Positions 34,245 through 43,806 are shown, counted from the first letter of the stretch. The stretch is 64,000 nt of DNA from Flavobacteriia bacterium 40-80 (GCA_001899145.1 MKVF01000006.1:434001-498000), one strand, 5' to 3'. Program-made: numbers and translations. The notes: generated by a model from the letters alone, not told the origin.

Positions 34245-35030
34245 CTACTTTAACGTGATTTTTAAGCCGTCATAGGCTACAAAGACATTCTCCGGCAATT
34301 TTTTCTCTATCTCTTCGTGTGTTCCGAAAAGATGAGAAATATGTGTCAGATAAGCAACTTTCGGCCGGAGTTTATCAATCAATTTCAGCGCTTCTTCCAA
34401 ATTCAAATGGGAGATATGCTCTTTTTCTCTTAAAGCGTTAATGATCAGCACTTCTGTCCCTTTCAATTTCTCAAACTCTGTTTCAGAAATAGTTTTACAA
34501 TCAGTGATGTAGGTGAAGTTTTCAATCCGAAATCCCAGAACAGGCAATTTGTAGTGCATTAATTCCACGGGTAAAATCCTCACACCTTCTTTAAGCGTAA
34601 AGGAATGATCCTTATCAATAGGTATCAGGTTCAGCTTCGGGATCCCGGGATAATCATCTCCGGAGAAAGCATAATGGTATTCCCGCCTTAAAGCAATTTC
34701 CACTAATGAGCTACAATAAATATCAATGTCTTTATTGTTCAGATAATTAAAGGGACGGACATCATCAAGGCCTGCTATATGATCTTTGTGCTCATGTGTA
34801 AAAATAACCCCTTCCAAGTCCTTTACCTTTTCACGAAGCATCTGGTATCGGAAATCCGGGCCGGCATCTATCACATAATTCTTTTCATTCAATTCAAGCA
34901 AAACAGAGCAGCGTAAACGGTTGTCCCGTTTATCAAGCGAAGAGCACACCTCGCACTCACAGGCAATCATGGGAATTCCCTGAGAGGTTCCTGTTCCTAA
35001 AAGCGTTACTTTGAATGAATGCAGAGACAT
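34245..35030 (-). CDS. MBL-fold metallohydrolase, PhnP-like
   Basis: The 261-residue protein begins VTLLGTGTSQGIPMIACECEVCSS, the PhnP-type start with a Cys cluster, and has the metal motif THEHKDHIAGLDD. Later HIS and H-x-F segments (ELMHYKLPVLGF, YLTHISHLFGTHEE) give remaining ligands. PhnP-like enzymes cleave cyclic phosphodiesters such as phosphoribosyl 1,2-cyclic phosphate; no phn genes are nearby, so another phosphodiester is likely. Its ATG is one base from the DUF423 stop. Confidence 0.88.
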   Translation of the reverse strand: MSLHSFKVTLLGTGTSQGIPMIACECEVCSSLDKRDNRLRCSVLLELNEKNYVIDAGPDFRYQMLREKVKDLEGVIFTHEHKDHIAGLDDVRPFNYLNNKDIDIYCSSLVEIALRREYHYAFSGDDYPGIPKLNLIPIDKDHSFTLKEGVRILPVELMHYKLPVLGFRIENFTYITDCKTISETEFEKLKGTEVLIINALREKEHISHLNLEEALKLIDKLRPKVAYLTHISHLFGTHEEIEKKLPENVFVAYDGLKITLK

Positions 35031-35031
35031 T

Positions 35032-35439
35032 CTAATCTTTTTGTGCTATATAGCGGATTAAAATAATTGCCCAGGAAATAATCAGCAGCATTCCTCCTAC
35101 CGGCGTGATCAACGGGAAAATTTTTCCTGCTTCTATGCCATGTATTTGCTTGGTTGACAGAAAATAGATCGACCCTGAAAAAAAAGTTACGCCAATCAGC
35201 ATAAGGTTTACCGGTGATTTCAATGAGAATTTCAGATATTGCTGGATTCCTGCTAATAGTAAAAGTCCCATTCCAGTGTACATTTGCAGCCTCACTCCTA
35301 CTTCAAAAGAGGCAATTTTCTCGGCATCTAAACCCGCTTTTTTTAATCCGTGGGCAGCGATCGATCCTAAAATAATCCCCAGAAAGATTAAAAAAACTCC
35401 TGAAATAATCGTTTTCCTGATAATTGTATCTGTTCTCAT
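35032..35439 (-). CDS. DUF423 family small membrane protein
   Basis: A 135-residue inner-membrane protein with four hydrophobic segments and the family pattern GIILGSIAAHGLKKAG near the start and FFSGSIYFLS in the middle. Function unknown. It sits three bases after recN and directly before the MBL hydrolase, part of the long minus-strand run. Confidence 0.9.
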   Translation of the reverse strand: MRTDTIIRKTIISGVFLIFLGIILGSIAAHGLKKAGLDAEKIASFEVGVRLQMYTGMGLLLLAGIQQYLKFSLKSPVNLMLIGVTFFSGSIYFLSTKQIHGIEAGKIFPLITPVGGMLLIISWAIILIRYIAQKD

Positions 35440-35442
35440 ACT

Positions 35443-37086
35443 TTATTGCATTAAAATTTTCGCGTTTTCAATTGCTGCATCGCTGATCTTATCTCCACTC
35501 ATTAATCCGGCAATTTCATTTAAACGTTCTTCATGCGTTAATTCTTTGACAAACGTTTTGGTAACTCCGTTTTCCTCTGTTTTATACACTTTAAACTGAT
35601 GTTGGCCTCGCGCGGCTACCTGTGGCAAATGTGTGATTGAAAACAGCTGCATGTTTTTTCCCATTTCTCCCAGCATCTGCCCCATTTTTAAAGCAACTTC
35701 ACCAGAAACTCCCGTATCGATCTCATCTAAAATAAGAGTAGGCAGCTTTTTCTTTGCCGAAAGCAGGCGTTCCAGGCTCAGCATTAAGCGTGAAAGCTCT
35801 CCTCCACTCGCTGCTTTTTCGATCGGTTTCGGCTCACTTCCTTTGTTTGAAGTAAATAACAACTCGATTTCAGAACAACCATTTTCGCTCAGTTCTTCTG
35901 ATTTATCAATACGGATAACCATTTTCGCACCGGGGAGCTTCAGCTGCTCTAGTAATTCTTCTGCCTGACGCTCTATCACCGGCTTTCCGCTTAAACGATC
36001 CCGATGAATATTTTCTGCAAGCTGATTCAGCTCTGAGGTCAGCCTTTCATACTCTGCTTTAAACGAATTCAGCTCTTTTTCCAAACGTTCTGATGAAGAG
36101 CTTTCGGAAAGGAACTGCTCCAGTATCTTTTTCAGCTCAGCCTGAGAATTTACCTGATGTTTTCTAAGCTGGCGATTATAAAAATCCAGCTGAGAAGAAA
36201 TAACTGCCTGCCGTTCTTCGTCAACAGATACGGAAGCGGCAACATCGGTTGCTTCGTCGTTAATATCTTTTAATTCAATTATAAGCGATTGGATTCTTGA
36301 TTCAAATTCTTCAAATTTAGGATGAAGTCCTGTAACCTTTGCCAATTGGCTTTTCAGCGTGCTTAAAGGTGAAAGTACGCCATATTCTCCCTCAACAGCA
36401 GAATTGACCAAGGCAAATTGCTGAATAATTTCTGTTGCATTTTCCAGCTGCTCCAGTTGCTTTTCCAGAGCTTCAAAATTGTTCTCATTCAATCTCAAAG
36501 AATTTAATTCTTCTATCTGAAACTGGATATAATCCGCTTCTTTCGCAGATTGATTCAATTGATCTTCTAATTCCCTGATTTTTATTTTTAACTGCTTCCA
36601 GCTCTTAAATTTTTCCTGATATGATTTCAGATTCAAACCAATCAAACCATCAACCAGGTCCATCTGGAATTTTCTGGACTTAAGCGTATATGTGTGATAC
36701 TGGGAATGAATTTTAATCAATTGTGAAACCAGCTGGTTCAGAATGCTTAACTGTACAGGTGTATCGTTTATGAAAGCTCTTGATTTTCCGCCGGCAGCGA
36801 TCTCTCTTCTGACAACTACTTCGTCAGAATAATCAAGATCATTTTCTTCAAAAAAGGATTGCAGATCCAGCTCTTTGATCTCAAAAACTGCTTCTGCAAC
36901 CGTTTTTTTCTGCGAATCCCGGATAACGCTATAATCCGCTCGTTCTCCCAGAATCAGGTTTAACGCTCCTAAAATGATTGATTTCCCGGAACCTGTTTCA
37001 CCTGTAAAAACAGTAAAACCATTGGAAAAATTTAAGTCAATTGATTCAATTAAAGCAAAATTCCGAATATGTAATCTGGATAACAT
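35443..37086 (-). CDS. recN: DNA repair protein RecN
   Basis: RecN is an SMC-like ATPase acting on double-strand breaks. The 547-residue protein has Walker A FTGETGSGKSIIL near residue 30, two long coiled-coil arms (about 150-380, rich in E, K, Q and L), the ABC signature ASGGELSRLMLSLE and Walker B LPTLILDEIDTGVSGEVA followed by ITHLPQVAARG. Its start overlaps the DUF4835 stop by a single base. Confidence 0.97.
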   Translation of the reverse strand: MLSRLHIRNFALIESIDLNFSNGFTVFTGETGSGKSIILGALNLILGERADYSVIRDSQKKTVAEAVFEIKELDLQSFFEENDLDYSDEVVVRREIAAGGKSRAFINDTPVQLSILNQLVSQLIKIHSQYHTYTLKSRKFQMDLVDGLIGLNLKSYQEKFKSWKQLKIKIRELEDQLNQSAKEADYIQFQIEELNSLRLNENNFEALEKQLEQLENATEIIQQFALVNSAVEGEYGVLSPLSTLKSQLAKVTGLHPKFEEFESRIQSLIIELKDINDEATDVAASVSVDEERQAVISSQLDFYNRQLRKHQVNSQAELKKILEQFLSESSSSERLEKELNSFKAEYERLTSELNQLAENIHRDRLSGKPVIERQAEELLEQLKLPGAKMVIRIDKSEELSENGCSEIELLFTSNKGSEPKPIEKAASGGELSRLMLSLERLLSAKKKLPTLILDEIDTGVSGEVALKMGQMLGEMGKNMQLFSITHLPQVAARGQHQFKVYKTEENGVTKTFVKELTHEERLNEIAGLMSGDKISDAAIENAKILMQ

Positions 37087-37988
37087 CAGTTCAATATTTC
37101 CATGTACTGAGAGGAATTAACGGGATCTAATTTTTTAAGCAGGTTGACAACATCTGTTTTTTCCTGTTGTGTAGCATCACTATACAAAGCTTTCAGCTCA
37201 TTTTTCTTTCCCTGGACGAATACCATAATATTTACGGATCCCGGTCTTGATTGCGCAATCGGAGCCAGCTTATTCAATGCGTCATAAATAGCTTTTAAGC
37301 CTTCATTATATTTTTCGTACATAATGTCCATTCCTTTACGATGATACTCGTAATAGCAGTCTCTTAAAGGCTCAAACAACTGATTCATCGTGTTGTCTAT
37401 CAGGTTATAACGGCTTTTCTTTTTAGGATCATTATTATTCCATCCTGCTCCTCCTGACTGTGCCAAATTGACAATGCTAAACGCCTCGTTAAAATAAGGA
37501 GTTCCTCCTTTCGGGCTGAAGGAATCGTAATCCAGTCCTAACATATAATACGCATAAAAAGCTAAAATGGAAGTCAGATTATCCCGGAATTCACTCGGAG
37601 CATAGGAGACTACCGAATTTCTTGAATATTCTATTGTCACATTTTCATCAATATGCTTGAATAAAATGGTGTTATAGGAAGTATTAAAAACCGGGCGTGT
37701 CAATTGAACCTGCATGGTTCCTTCATAAACTCCCTGCGAAGGGATCTTGGAAACCTGAAACTGTAAATTGCAGTTCAGACGTTCTTCCATCTTGAAATTA
37801 TCTTTCGTCCATTTCGTGTTGTTCATAAAGTCCTGCATTACCTGCTTCAGCTGATCCAGAACTTCTTTATCTACCGTAGTTACCTCCAGCTTCGAATTTG
37901 TAACAATGGAAACCTCACAGTTCAGTTCCTGTGAAAAAAGACTCCCGAACGAAGTCAGTATGCTTAGAATAAGAATCTTATATTTCAT
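37086..37988 (-). CDS. DUF4835 family exported protein
   Basis: A 300-residue periplasmic protein starting with a signal peptide (YKILILSILTSFGSLFSQ) and then ELNCEVSIVTNS. The family is confined to Bacteroidota and typically encoded between coaBC and recN, as here. Conserved-looking stretches are FAYYMLGLDYDSFSPKGGTPYF and QSGGAGWNNND. Function unknown. ATG 37988 is chosen over the longer frame from 38012 because it yields a clean signal peptide; it overlaps coaBC by 11 bases. Confidence 0.85.
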   Translation of the reverse strand: MKYKILILSILTSFGSLFSQELNCEVSIVTNSKLEVTTVDKEVLDQLKQVMQDFMNNTKWTKDNFKMEERLNCNLQFQVSKIPSQGVYEGTMQVQLTRPVFNTSYNTILFKHIDENVTIEYSRNSVVSYAPSEFRDNLTSILAFYAYYMLGLDYDSFSPKGGTPYFNEAFSIVNLAQSGGAGWNNNDPKKKSRYNLIDNTMNQLFEPLRDCYYEYHRKGMDIMYEKYNEGLKAIYDALNKLAPIAQSRPGSVNIMVFVQGKKNELKALYSDATQQEKTDVVNLLKKLDPVNSSQYMEILN

Positions 37989-39171
37989 AATTTTCCCTGA
38001 TAAAATCAACAATGTCCAATGCCACCTGTTGCTTGGTTTTTAACTCAAAACTATAAATTTTATTGCTTTTATCAATGATTTTTATTTTGTTGGTATTATG
38101 TCCGAAACCTGCTCCCGCATCTTCAAGGGAATTTACAATAATCGCATTCAAATTCTTTGATTCGATTTTTGATTTCCCATAAGCTTCCGCATCTGAGGTT
38201 TCAAGCGCAAAGCCGACGAGATACTGTTGTTTTTTTACGCTTCCCGCCCATTTGAGAATATCCGGATTTTTCACAAGTTCCAGCTGCATCTCCTCTGCGT
38301 TCTTTTTAATCTTTTGTTCCGCTGTATTTCGTGGTCTGTAATCCGCAACAGCTGCGGAGAAAACACCAATCCGGCATTGTTGCCAGACTTTCTGAACTTC
38401 CCCTAGCATTTCTTCAGCTGTCATCACATCCACACGATGCAGATTAGGATGGTGAAGCACCATTTTTGTCGGGCCTGTTACTAAAATTACTTCAGCTCCT
38501 TTATTCAAAAAAGCTTTCGCTATTTCGAATCCCATTTTTCCGGAGGAGTGATTTCCGATAAAACGAACAGGATCAATCCTTTCATAAGTCGGACCTGCAG
38601 TTATCAGTACTTTTACTCCCTGAAACTCATCTGAAGATGCTAAGAAATCACAGACAAATGCACCGATCTGTTGCGGCTCCTGCATTCTTCCATGCCCAAC
38701 CAGGCCGCTGGCTAAAAATCCGTAGTCAGCAGGAATCACTGTAACACCATCTTTTTCCAGCTGTTCCAGGTTTCTTTTTGTAGAGGGATGCTGGTACATG
38801 TCCAGATCCATCGCCGGTGCGACAATAACAGGGCATTTTGCGGAAAGAAAAGTCGTCAGCAGCAGGTTATCGGATTGTCCCGAAACCATTTTTGCCAATG
38901 TGTTTGCTGTCAATGGAGCTATTATCATTACATCCGCCCAAAGTGCCAGCTCTACATGGTTCGTCCATTCTCCCGTTTTACTGTCATACAAATCAACAGC
39001 TACCGGATTCTGCGACAGCGTGGACAGAGTCAGCGGAGTAATAAAATCACAAGAGGCAGGGGTCATCACTACTTTGACCTCTGCCTCTAATTTTTTAAAA
39101 TACCGAACCAGCTCCGCAATCTTGTAAGCAGCAATACCGGCAGTAACACCTACCAGAATATGCTTCCCCAT
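37978..39171 (-). CDS. coaBC: bifunctional phosphopantothenoylcysteine decarboxylase/phosphopantothenate-cysteine ligase
   Basis: CoaBC carries out two consecutive steps of CoA synthesis. The N-terminal flavin decarboxylase (GVTAGIAAYKIAELVRYFKK, the H of NHVELALWADV and the PAMDLDMYQHP lid) is followed from about residue 185 by the ligase (VLITAGPTYERIDPVRFIGNHSSGKMG, then AAVADYRP and KIKK). ATG 39171 (MGKHILVGV) starts five bases after the omega-subunit stop; the longer frame from 39204 would overlap it. Confidence 0.96.
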   Translation of the reverse strand: MGKHILVGVTAGIAAYKIAELVRYFKKLEAEVKVVMTPASCDFITPLTLSTLSQNPVAVDLYDSKTGEWTNHVELALWADVMIIAPLTANTLAKMVSGQSDNLLLTTFLSAKCPVIVAPAMDLDMYQHPSTKRNLEQLEKDGVTVIPADYGFLASGLVGHGRMQEPQQIGAFVCDFLASSDEFQGVKVLITAGPTYERIDPVRFIGNHSSGKMGFEIAKAFLNKGAEVILVTGPTKMVLHHPNLHRVDVMTAEEMLGEVQKVWQQCRIGVFSAAVADYRPRNTAEQKIKKNAEEMQLELVKNPDILKWAGSVKKQQYLVGFALETSDAEAYGKSKIESKNLNAIIVNSLEDAGAGFGHNTNKIKIIDKSNKIYSFELKTKQQVALDIVDFIRENYEI

Positions 39172-39175
39172 CAGA

Positions 39176-39499
39176 TTACTTTTTTTCTTCCGGTTTTCTA
39201 ACATAAATTTTATCTTCCAGCATCTCGTTCATCGCAATTGCAACCGGCTTCGGAAGTTTTTCATAAAACTTGGAAATTTCAATCTGCTCGCGATTTTCAA
39301 AAACTTCCTCCAGGTTATCTACGGAAGAAGCGAACTCCTGTAGCTTAGAAGTCAGTTCTTCTTTCATTTCTGAAGAAATTTGATTCGCTCTCTTTGAGAT
39401 TATCACGATTGATTCGTAAATGTTACCTGTTTCATTTTCAAACTTAATCGTGTCTCTTGTTATTGTTGAGCGCTCAGATGTATTATTTTTAAAGTTCAT
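39176..39499 (-). CDS. rpoZ: DNA-directed RNA polymerase omega/Rpb6-type subunit
   Basis: A 107-residue protein with the omega signature: TGNIYESIVIISKRANQISSEMKEEL near residues 24-50, the helix that braces beta-prime. Bacteroidota versions are longer and more Rpb6-like than E. coli omega, with the C-terminal acidic tail seen here. It lies between bamD and coaBC, the usual arrangement in this phylum; the coaBC side is separated by only five bases. Confidence 0.88.
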   Translation of the reverse strand: MNFKNNTSERSTITRDTIKFENETGNIYESIVIISKRANQISSEMKEELTSKLQEFASSVDNLEEVFENREQIEISKFYEKLPKPVAIAMNEMLEDKIYVRKPEEKK

Positions 39500-39507
39500 A
39501 ACTTTTA

Positions 39508-40314
39508 TTATATCGATTCTACAATTTTAGTCAGTTTTGAGTAATATCCTTTTACTTCCTTTAGATAAGTGGTATTGGGAAACTCGGCTACAAAGTTAAG
39601 ATATCTTTCGATAGCTTTATCAACACGTTCCTTTTTTTTCTCTTCAACGCTGTTAATTGCCAGCTGATAGGAATTTTTTACCAGAATATAATATGCTTCT
39701 TCTCTGTTAAGGGAAACAGGATATTTCAGCAGGAAGTTCTCAGAGCTTGCACAAGCTGCCTTGTAACGCTCCATTTTCGAATAGAGCCTGACAGATTCAA
39801 ATGCTTTTGTTTCCAGCTTTCCGTAAAGTCTGTTTAACAGCTTATTACACTCTTCTATATATTTAGAATCAGGATAGCTATCCACAAAACGTTGCACTTC
39901 TCCGATTGCCGTTTCCGTTTCCGTCTGGTCCAACGAAAAATTCGGCGAAAGCTTTGAAGCACAGACCACGGAATAATACATCGCCTCTTCCGCTAATTCC
40001 GAGTAAGGAAAGCGCACTACAAAATTGGACAGGAAATAATTCCCCATCGAGTAATCTTCAAGAAAATAATAACATTTTCCAATCCGAAAATATGAAATTT
40101 CTCCATCCTCATTTTTAGGAGAACGCTGATAAATCTGCTCATAAAGAGAAACAGCCTTTTCATAATCCTCTTTCTCAAAATAAGTCGCAGCGTATCTCTT
40201 TTTCTCCTCATGATCGTCAGACCGAAGGACTTCGTTATAGGAATCACAGGACATCAGAATAGTCAGACCTGCGGCAAAGAAAAAGAAAAAATTAAACTGC
40301 CTGATGAATTTCAT
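39508..40314 (-). CDS. bamD: outer-membrane protein assembly factor BamD
   Basis: A 268-residue lipoprotein (lipobox LMSC, C23) of five TPR-like repeats, e.g. YFEKEDYEKAVSLYEQIYQRSP and SYFRIGKCYYFLEDYSMGNYFLSNFVVRFPYS. BamD is the essential accessory of BamA on the periplasmic face of the outer membrane. It heads the co-directional set bamD, rpoZ, coaBC, DUF4835, recN, DUF423, MBL with very small gaps, so long polycistronic transcription is likely. Confidence 0.94.
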   Translation of the reverse strand: MKFIRQFNFFFFFAAGLTILMSCDSYNEVLRSDDHEEKKRYAATYFEKEDYEKAVSLYEQIYQRSPKNEDGEISYFRIGKCYYFLEDYSMGNYFLSNFVVRFPYSELAEEAMYYSVVCASKLSPNFSLDQTETETAIGEVQRFVDSYPDSKYIEECNKLLNRLYGKLETKAFESVRLYSKMERYKAACASSENFLLKYPVSLNREEAYYILVKNSYQLAINSVEEKKKERVDKAIERYLNFVAEFPNTTYLKEVKGYYSKLTKIVESI

Positions 40315-40370
40315 ACGCTTAAAAATGCTGAATGAGAACGCAAATTTAGAATAAATATTGTATTAAACGA

Positions 40371-41333
40371 TTATCTCACTCTCAAGGTTCTTCCAACCTG
40401 AAGAACTGTTGTCTGCCGGATGCCGTTCAGCTGACATAATCTGGAAATGGTCGTATTGTTTCTGGCAGCTATTTTGGACAGCGTGTCTCCTTGTCTGATT
40501 TTATAATAGCTTGCCGACGTTTTAGTTGGTGTTTTAGCTACAGAAGCCACAGACTGCCCGTGATCATGATCGTGCTCATCCATAATATCGGAAGGTTTTG
40601 CTCCCGGGCGTAGAATACCTCTGTGAACCAGCAGGTCACACTTCTTTAATTTTCTCGCTTCAAAATCTATGATCTCTTCCGGATTGATCGGTGCATCGAA
40701 AAAGCGTACTTCAAAATGGAGATGTGCTCCGAAAGAACGTCCTGTATTTCCTCCCAAACCGATAATATCACCTGCCTTTACCTCATCATTCGGAGAAACT
40801 ATTACCTTGGAAAGGTGCGCGTAAAATGTTTCCAGACCGTTTTTATGGCGAATAATTACCAGATTCCCGTAACCTCCGGAATTGTACTGTGCATATCTCA
40901 CTTTGCCCGACCAGGCTGCAACCACAGAATCACCTGTGTTCAGATTCAGGTCTATTCCCTGATGATAACGGTATTTTCTGTACCCGTACCGTGAAGTAAC
41001 CACTCCCGGAACCGGCATCGTAAAAGCTTCCGATTCCCCAAGATCAAGTGCTAAAGTATCTGTAATGCTTCCCAGCCCGTAATGGTCACTGGATGTAAAG
41101 CATCTGTCATTACACCATGTTTGTACTTTGTCAAAATTTTTGGAAGCAAGGTATTTCTGAAGCGCCGGGTTCATTACTCCGTCAAAACCGACATCTTTCA
41201 GATAAGCCCAGGATCTGTCGCTGTAGATAACCATCCTTTCTCCGTTTTCAGCGACTATTGTATCAATAGGTGTTTGTGCGTTAATATTAAAAATTGCCAA
41301 TAGAAAAACTGAAAACAGACCGGGAAACTTCAT
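40371..41333 (-). CDS. M23 peptidoglycan metallopeptidase with LysM domain
   Basis: A 320-residue exported protein: signal peptide (FSVFLLAIFNINAQ), a beta-rich N-terminal part, then a LytM/M23 domain with HQGIDLN (first His and Asp ligands), HLSKVIVSPNDEV and the final HLHFEVRF, all zinc ligands present. A His-rich linker (DEHDHDHGQS, about 252-261) leads to a C-terminal LysM (YYKIRQGDTLSKIAARN to LQVGRTLRVR). Probably a cell-wall endopeptidase; the His cluster could buffer metal, which is inference. Confidence 0.92.
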   Translation of the reverse strand: MKFPGLFSVFLLAIFNINAQTPIDTIVAENGERMVIYSDRSWAYLKDVGFDGVMNPALQKYLASKNFDKVQTWCNDRCFTSSDHYGLGSITDTLALDLGESEAFTMPVPGVVTSRYGYRKYRYHQGIDLNLNTGDSVVAAWSGKVRYAQYNSGGYGNLVIIRHKNGLETFYAHLSKVIVSPNDEVKAGDIIGLGGNTGRSFGAHLHFEVRFFDAPINPEEIIDFEARKLKKCDLLVHRGILRPGAKPSDIMDEHDHDHGQSVASVAKTPTKTSASYYKIRQGDTLSKIAARNNTTISRLCQLNGIRQTTVLQVGRTLRVR

Positions 41334-41418
41334 GCCATAATTTTTTTGATGGTCGCAATTTAAACATTTTTATACAAATAATGGACAAACAAGGGCGAAA
41401 AATAACGCTTCTTTAAAA

Positions 41419-42315
41419 TTATTTTTTGTCAGTTGCCGGATAGACATCTCTGATAAACAAGTCATAGAAGACAGGTTCATCAGGCTTTACAACATCCAGT
41501 AATCCCTTGGAACCGTAAGCTTCCGAAGCAGGAACCACTACCCACAGCTTATCCGCTTTTTTTACTCCTAACAAGGCTTTTTTCAAGCCTTTAACGATTC
41601 CGAAATCGCTAAACTTAAACACATACGGTGCTCCTTTAAAACGACTGTCCACATATCTCGGGTTAGAAGGTGTACTGATGACGTAATCATATACAATCTC
41701 ACTGTCTTCAGTTGCCTTCTCTTCTTCATACTTTTTGGATTCAGCAAGTATCCAGATTTTTGTTCCGTCTGTTTCCCTTTCTGGCTCCAATTCTCCCAGC
41801 ACTCTTATTTTCAGAATGTTCTTCGCATCCGGCGGAATCAGGCCTTCGATACCTAATTTTCCTCTCGCCAGCTCAGATGGAATAAGAATTTCAGCAAAAT
41901 CACCTATTCTCAACTTTCTCAACGCAAAATCCCAGCCTTTTGTCTGAATTTGAAATCCCAATAAGAAATGTACCCATTGCCGGTTGATCAGCTTACTCCC
42001 GTCAACAACAGAACCATCTTCCAGAAGCACTTCATAATCAATTTTATAAACGTGCTGATCTTTCAATAAATCACCTTTCCCTCTTTCAAACCATTTGATT
42101 TCAATACCGTTATCAAATATTTGCTTATCGAGCTCTTTAGAATTTGTCAGTAATTTTTCATTTCTGTAAGCAGAGTCTTTTACACCAACCAGTGCTTCAA
42201 TTCGCTCCGGCTGATCCTTTAATTTCTGTTCAGATTCATTTTTTACCCCTTTTACTTTACAGGAAAGCAAGAGCAGCACCAAGCCGGAAAGCAAAAACAG
42301 TTTCTTCATTTTCAT
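41419..42315 (-). CDS. FKBP-type peptidyl-prolyl isomerase lipoprotein
   Basis: A 298-residue lipoprotein (lipobox LLSC, C19) with two FKBP-like regions: about 90-170 (YEVLLEDGSVVDGS, KGWDFALRKLRIGDFAEILIPSELARG) and about 195-290 (IVYDYVISTPSNPRYVDS, VKGLKKALLGVKKADKLWVVVPASEAYGSKG). Folding help at the envelope is likely, though isomerase residues in the second copy are loose. The ATG overlaps the upstream FKBP stop as TAATG, indicating coupling. Confidence 0.85.
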   Translation of the reverse strand: MKMKKLFLLSGLVLLLLSCKVKGVKNESEQKLKDQPERIEALVGVKDSAYRNEKLLTNSKELDKQIFDNGIEIKWFERGKGDLLKDQHVYKIDYEVLLEDGSVVDGSKLINRQWVHFLLGFQIQTKGWDFALRKLRIGDFAEILIPSELARGKLGIEGLIPPDAKNILKIRVLGELEPERETDGTKIWILAESKKYEEEKATEDSEIVYDYVISTPSNPRYVDSRFKGAPYVFKFSDFGIVKGLKKALLGVKKADKLWVVVPASEAYGSKGLLDVVKPDEPVFYDLFIRDVYPATDKK

Positions 42316-42830
42316 TATTTTAATGCAATTAACTCCATATCCACCACCAATACAGAAAGGGGCGGTATTTTATCTAAATCTCCGACTAGTCCATGTGCCA
42401 GATGGCTTGGGATTATCAGCTTACACTTGTCTCCCACTCTCATTAATTTTATTGCTTCCTGCACACCTGATTCAATATCTTCGCGATCGATCTTAAAGAA
42501 GTCGTTTCTGTCCAGTTCCGACTGATAACAAACTGTTCCGTCCAGCAAGCTGATCTTATGACGGACTTCAGCAGTCATTCCCCGCTCTGCTTTCTGTCCG
42601 TCTCCGCGCTTCAGAAAAGCAATTCTCAAACCGGATCCTGTTTCCTGAAAAGACAGCTTTTCATGTTGATCAATAAACAATTCGATATCAATATCTTCAT
42701 TTTTAGCAATCCCTTTCCCTAATTCAGTCGATTTATCTTTATCCCACTGGATTGTTTCCTTTTCCTGTTCCCGGCATCCTGCTGACAGCAGAAGCAACAA
42801 ATAAAAACTATTCTTTATCCAAAAATTCAT
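42315..42830 (-). CDS. FKBP-type peptidyl-prolyl isomerase lipoprotein, GldI-like
   Basis: A 171-residue lipoprotein from ATG 42830, with lipobox SAGC (C19) and one FKBP domain (VRHKISLLDGTVCYQSE, SGVQEAIKLMRVGDKCKLIIPSHLAHG). Size, anchoring and partner genes resemble GldI, an FKBP lipoprotein needed for gliding/T9SS in flavobacteria. That assignment is by likeness; no other gld gene is here. The longer frame from 42896 would bury the lipobox and run deep into NrnA. It overlaps the NrnA gene by 23 bases. Confidence 0.75.
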   Translation of the reverse strand: MNFWIKNSFYLLLLLSAGCREQEKETIQWDKDKSTELGKGIAKNEDIDIELFIDQHEKLSFQETGSGLRIAFLKRGDGQKAERGMTAEVRHKISLLDGTVCYQSELDRNDFFKIDREDIESGVQEAIKLMRVGDKCKLIIPSHLAHGLVGDLDKIPPLSVLVVDMELIALK

Positions 42831-43806
42831 ATACTTTTTCTTTAAATAAGGTAATGGCTGATTCCATGCTCCCTTCGTACCTGCCACCGGCAGCATTGAT
42901 ATGCCCTCCTCCGTTAAAATAGTTCTGTGAAAGAAGATTTACTTTATTTCCTGTTCCTTTAGAGCGGAAAGAAATCTTTATATAATCATCAGCCTCATTA
43001 AAAAAAGCCGCCACTTTCATTCCTTCTACAGACAACGCCATATTTACCAGCCCTTCCGTATCTCCCTTCTTATAATGAAAATCATTTAATTCGTTTTGGG
43101 TCAGTGAGATAATTGCCACTTCATTGTTTATGACCTCCAGCTTTTCGCTTAATGCAAATCCTCTTAATTTCAGACGGTCAACTGTATTAGTATCATAGAC
43201 ATTCTCGTGGATTTCATAGTGCTTGACTCCGATCTCAAGGAGCTGCGCCAGAATGCGGTGGGTTTCTGCAGTAACCGAAGGGAAGCGGAACGATCCGGTA
43301 TCTGTCATTATGCCCAGATAAATGGCTGTCCCTGTTTCAACCGTCAGCAAATCCAAACGGTTTGCATTTTTCAATACCTGAAATAAGAGCTGGCTGGTAG
43401 AACCAACTTCCGGAAAGCTATAGGAAATATCAACAAATTGTTCAGGGTGAGTATGATGATCTATCATGATTTTAAAAGCAGAAGAAGCATCGAAAACAGC
43501 GCCCATTTCAATGCCCATACGTGAGCTGCCATTATAATCCAGCGCAAAAAGCAAATCACATGAAAGCAGCTTTTCCCGGACTTTTTCCGGCTCATTGTCA
43601 AAAATCAGGATGTCTTTTGCTCCTTTTACCCACATTAAAAAATAAGGGATTTCATCCGGAAAACATACCGTTACATTCTTCCCGAGCTTTTTACAGATAT
43701 GATATAATGCAAGACTGCTTCCAACTGAATCACCGTCAGGAGAACGGTGCGCTGTAATAGTAATGTCAGATGCCTGTTCTATTTTTCTTAAGATTTCTTC
43801 TTCCAT
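42808..43806 (-). CDS. nrnA: DHH/DHHA1 phosphoesterase, NrnA-like
   Basis: NrnA degrades nanoRNA oligonucleotides, and many members also hydrolyse 3'-phosphoadenosine 5'-phosphate. The 332-residue protein has the DHH metal motifs DGDS (24-27), the Asp of LFALDYN, and DHHTHPEQF, plus a C-terminal DHHA1 domain with GSMESA and the GGGHINAAGGRY loop. It begins the four-gene minus-strand unit with the two FKBP lipoproteins. Confidence 0.92.
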   Translation of the reverse strand: MEEEILRKIEQASDITITAHRSPDGDSVGSSLALYHICKKLGKNVTVCFPDEIPYFLMWVKGAKDILIFDNEPEKVREKLLSCDLLFALDYNGSSRMGIEMGAVFDASSAFKIMIDHHTHPEQFVDISYSFPEVGSTSQLLFQVLKNANRLDLLTVETGTAIYLGIMTDTGSFRFPSVTAETHRILAQLLEIGVKHYEIHENVYDTNTVDRLKLRGFALSEKLEVINNEVAIISLTQNELNDFHYKKGDTEGLVNMALSVEGMKVAAFFNEADDYIKISFRSKGTGNKVNLLSQNYFNGGGHINAAGGRYEGSMESAITLFKEKVYEFLDKE

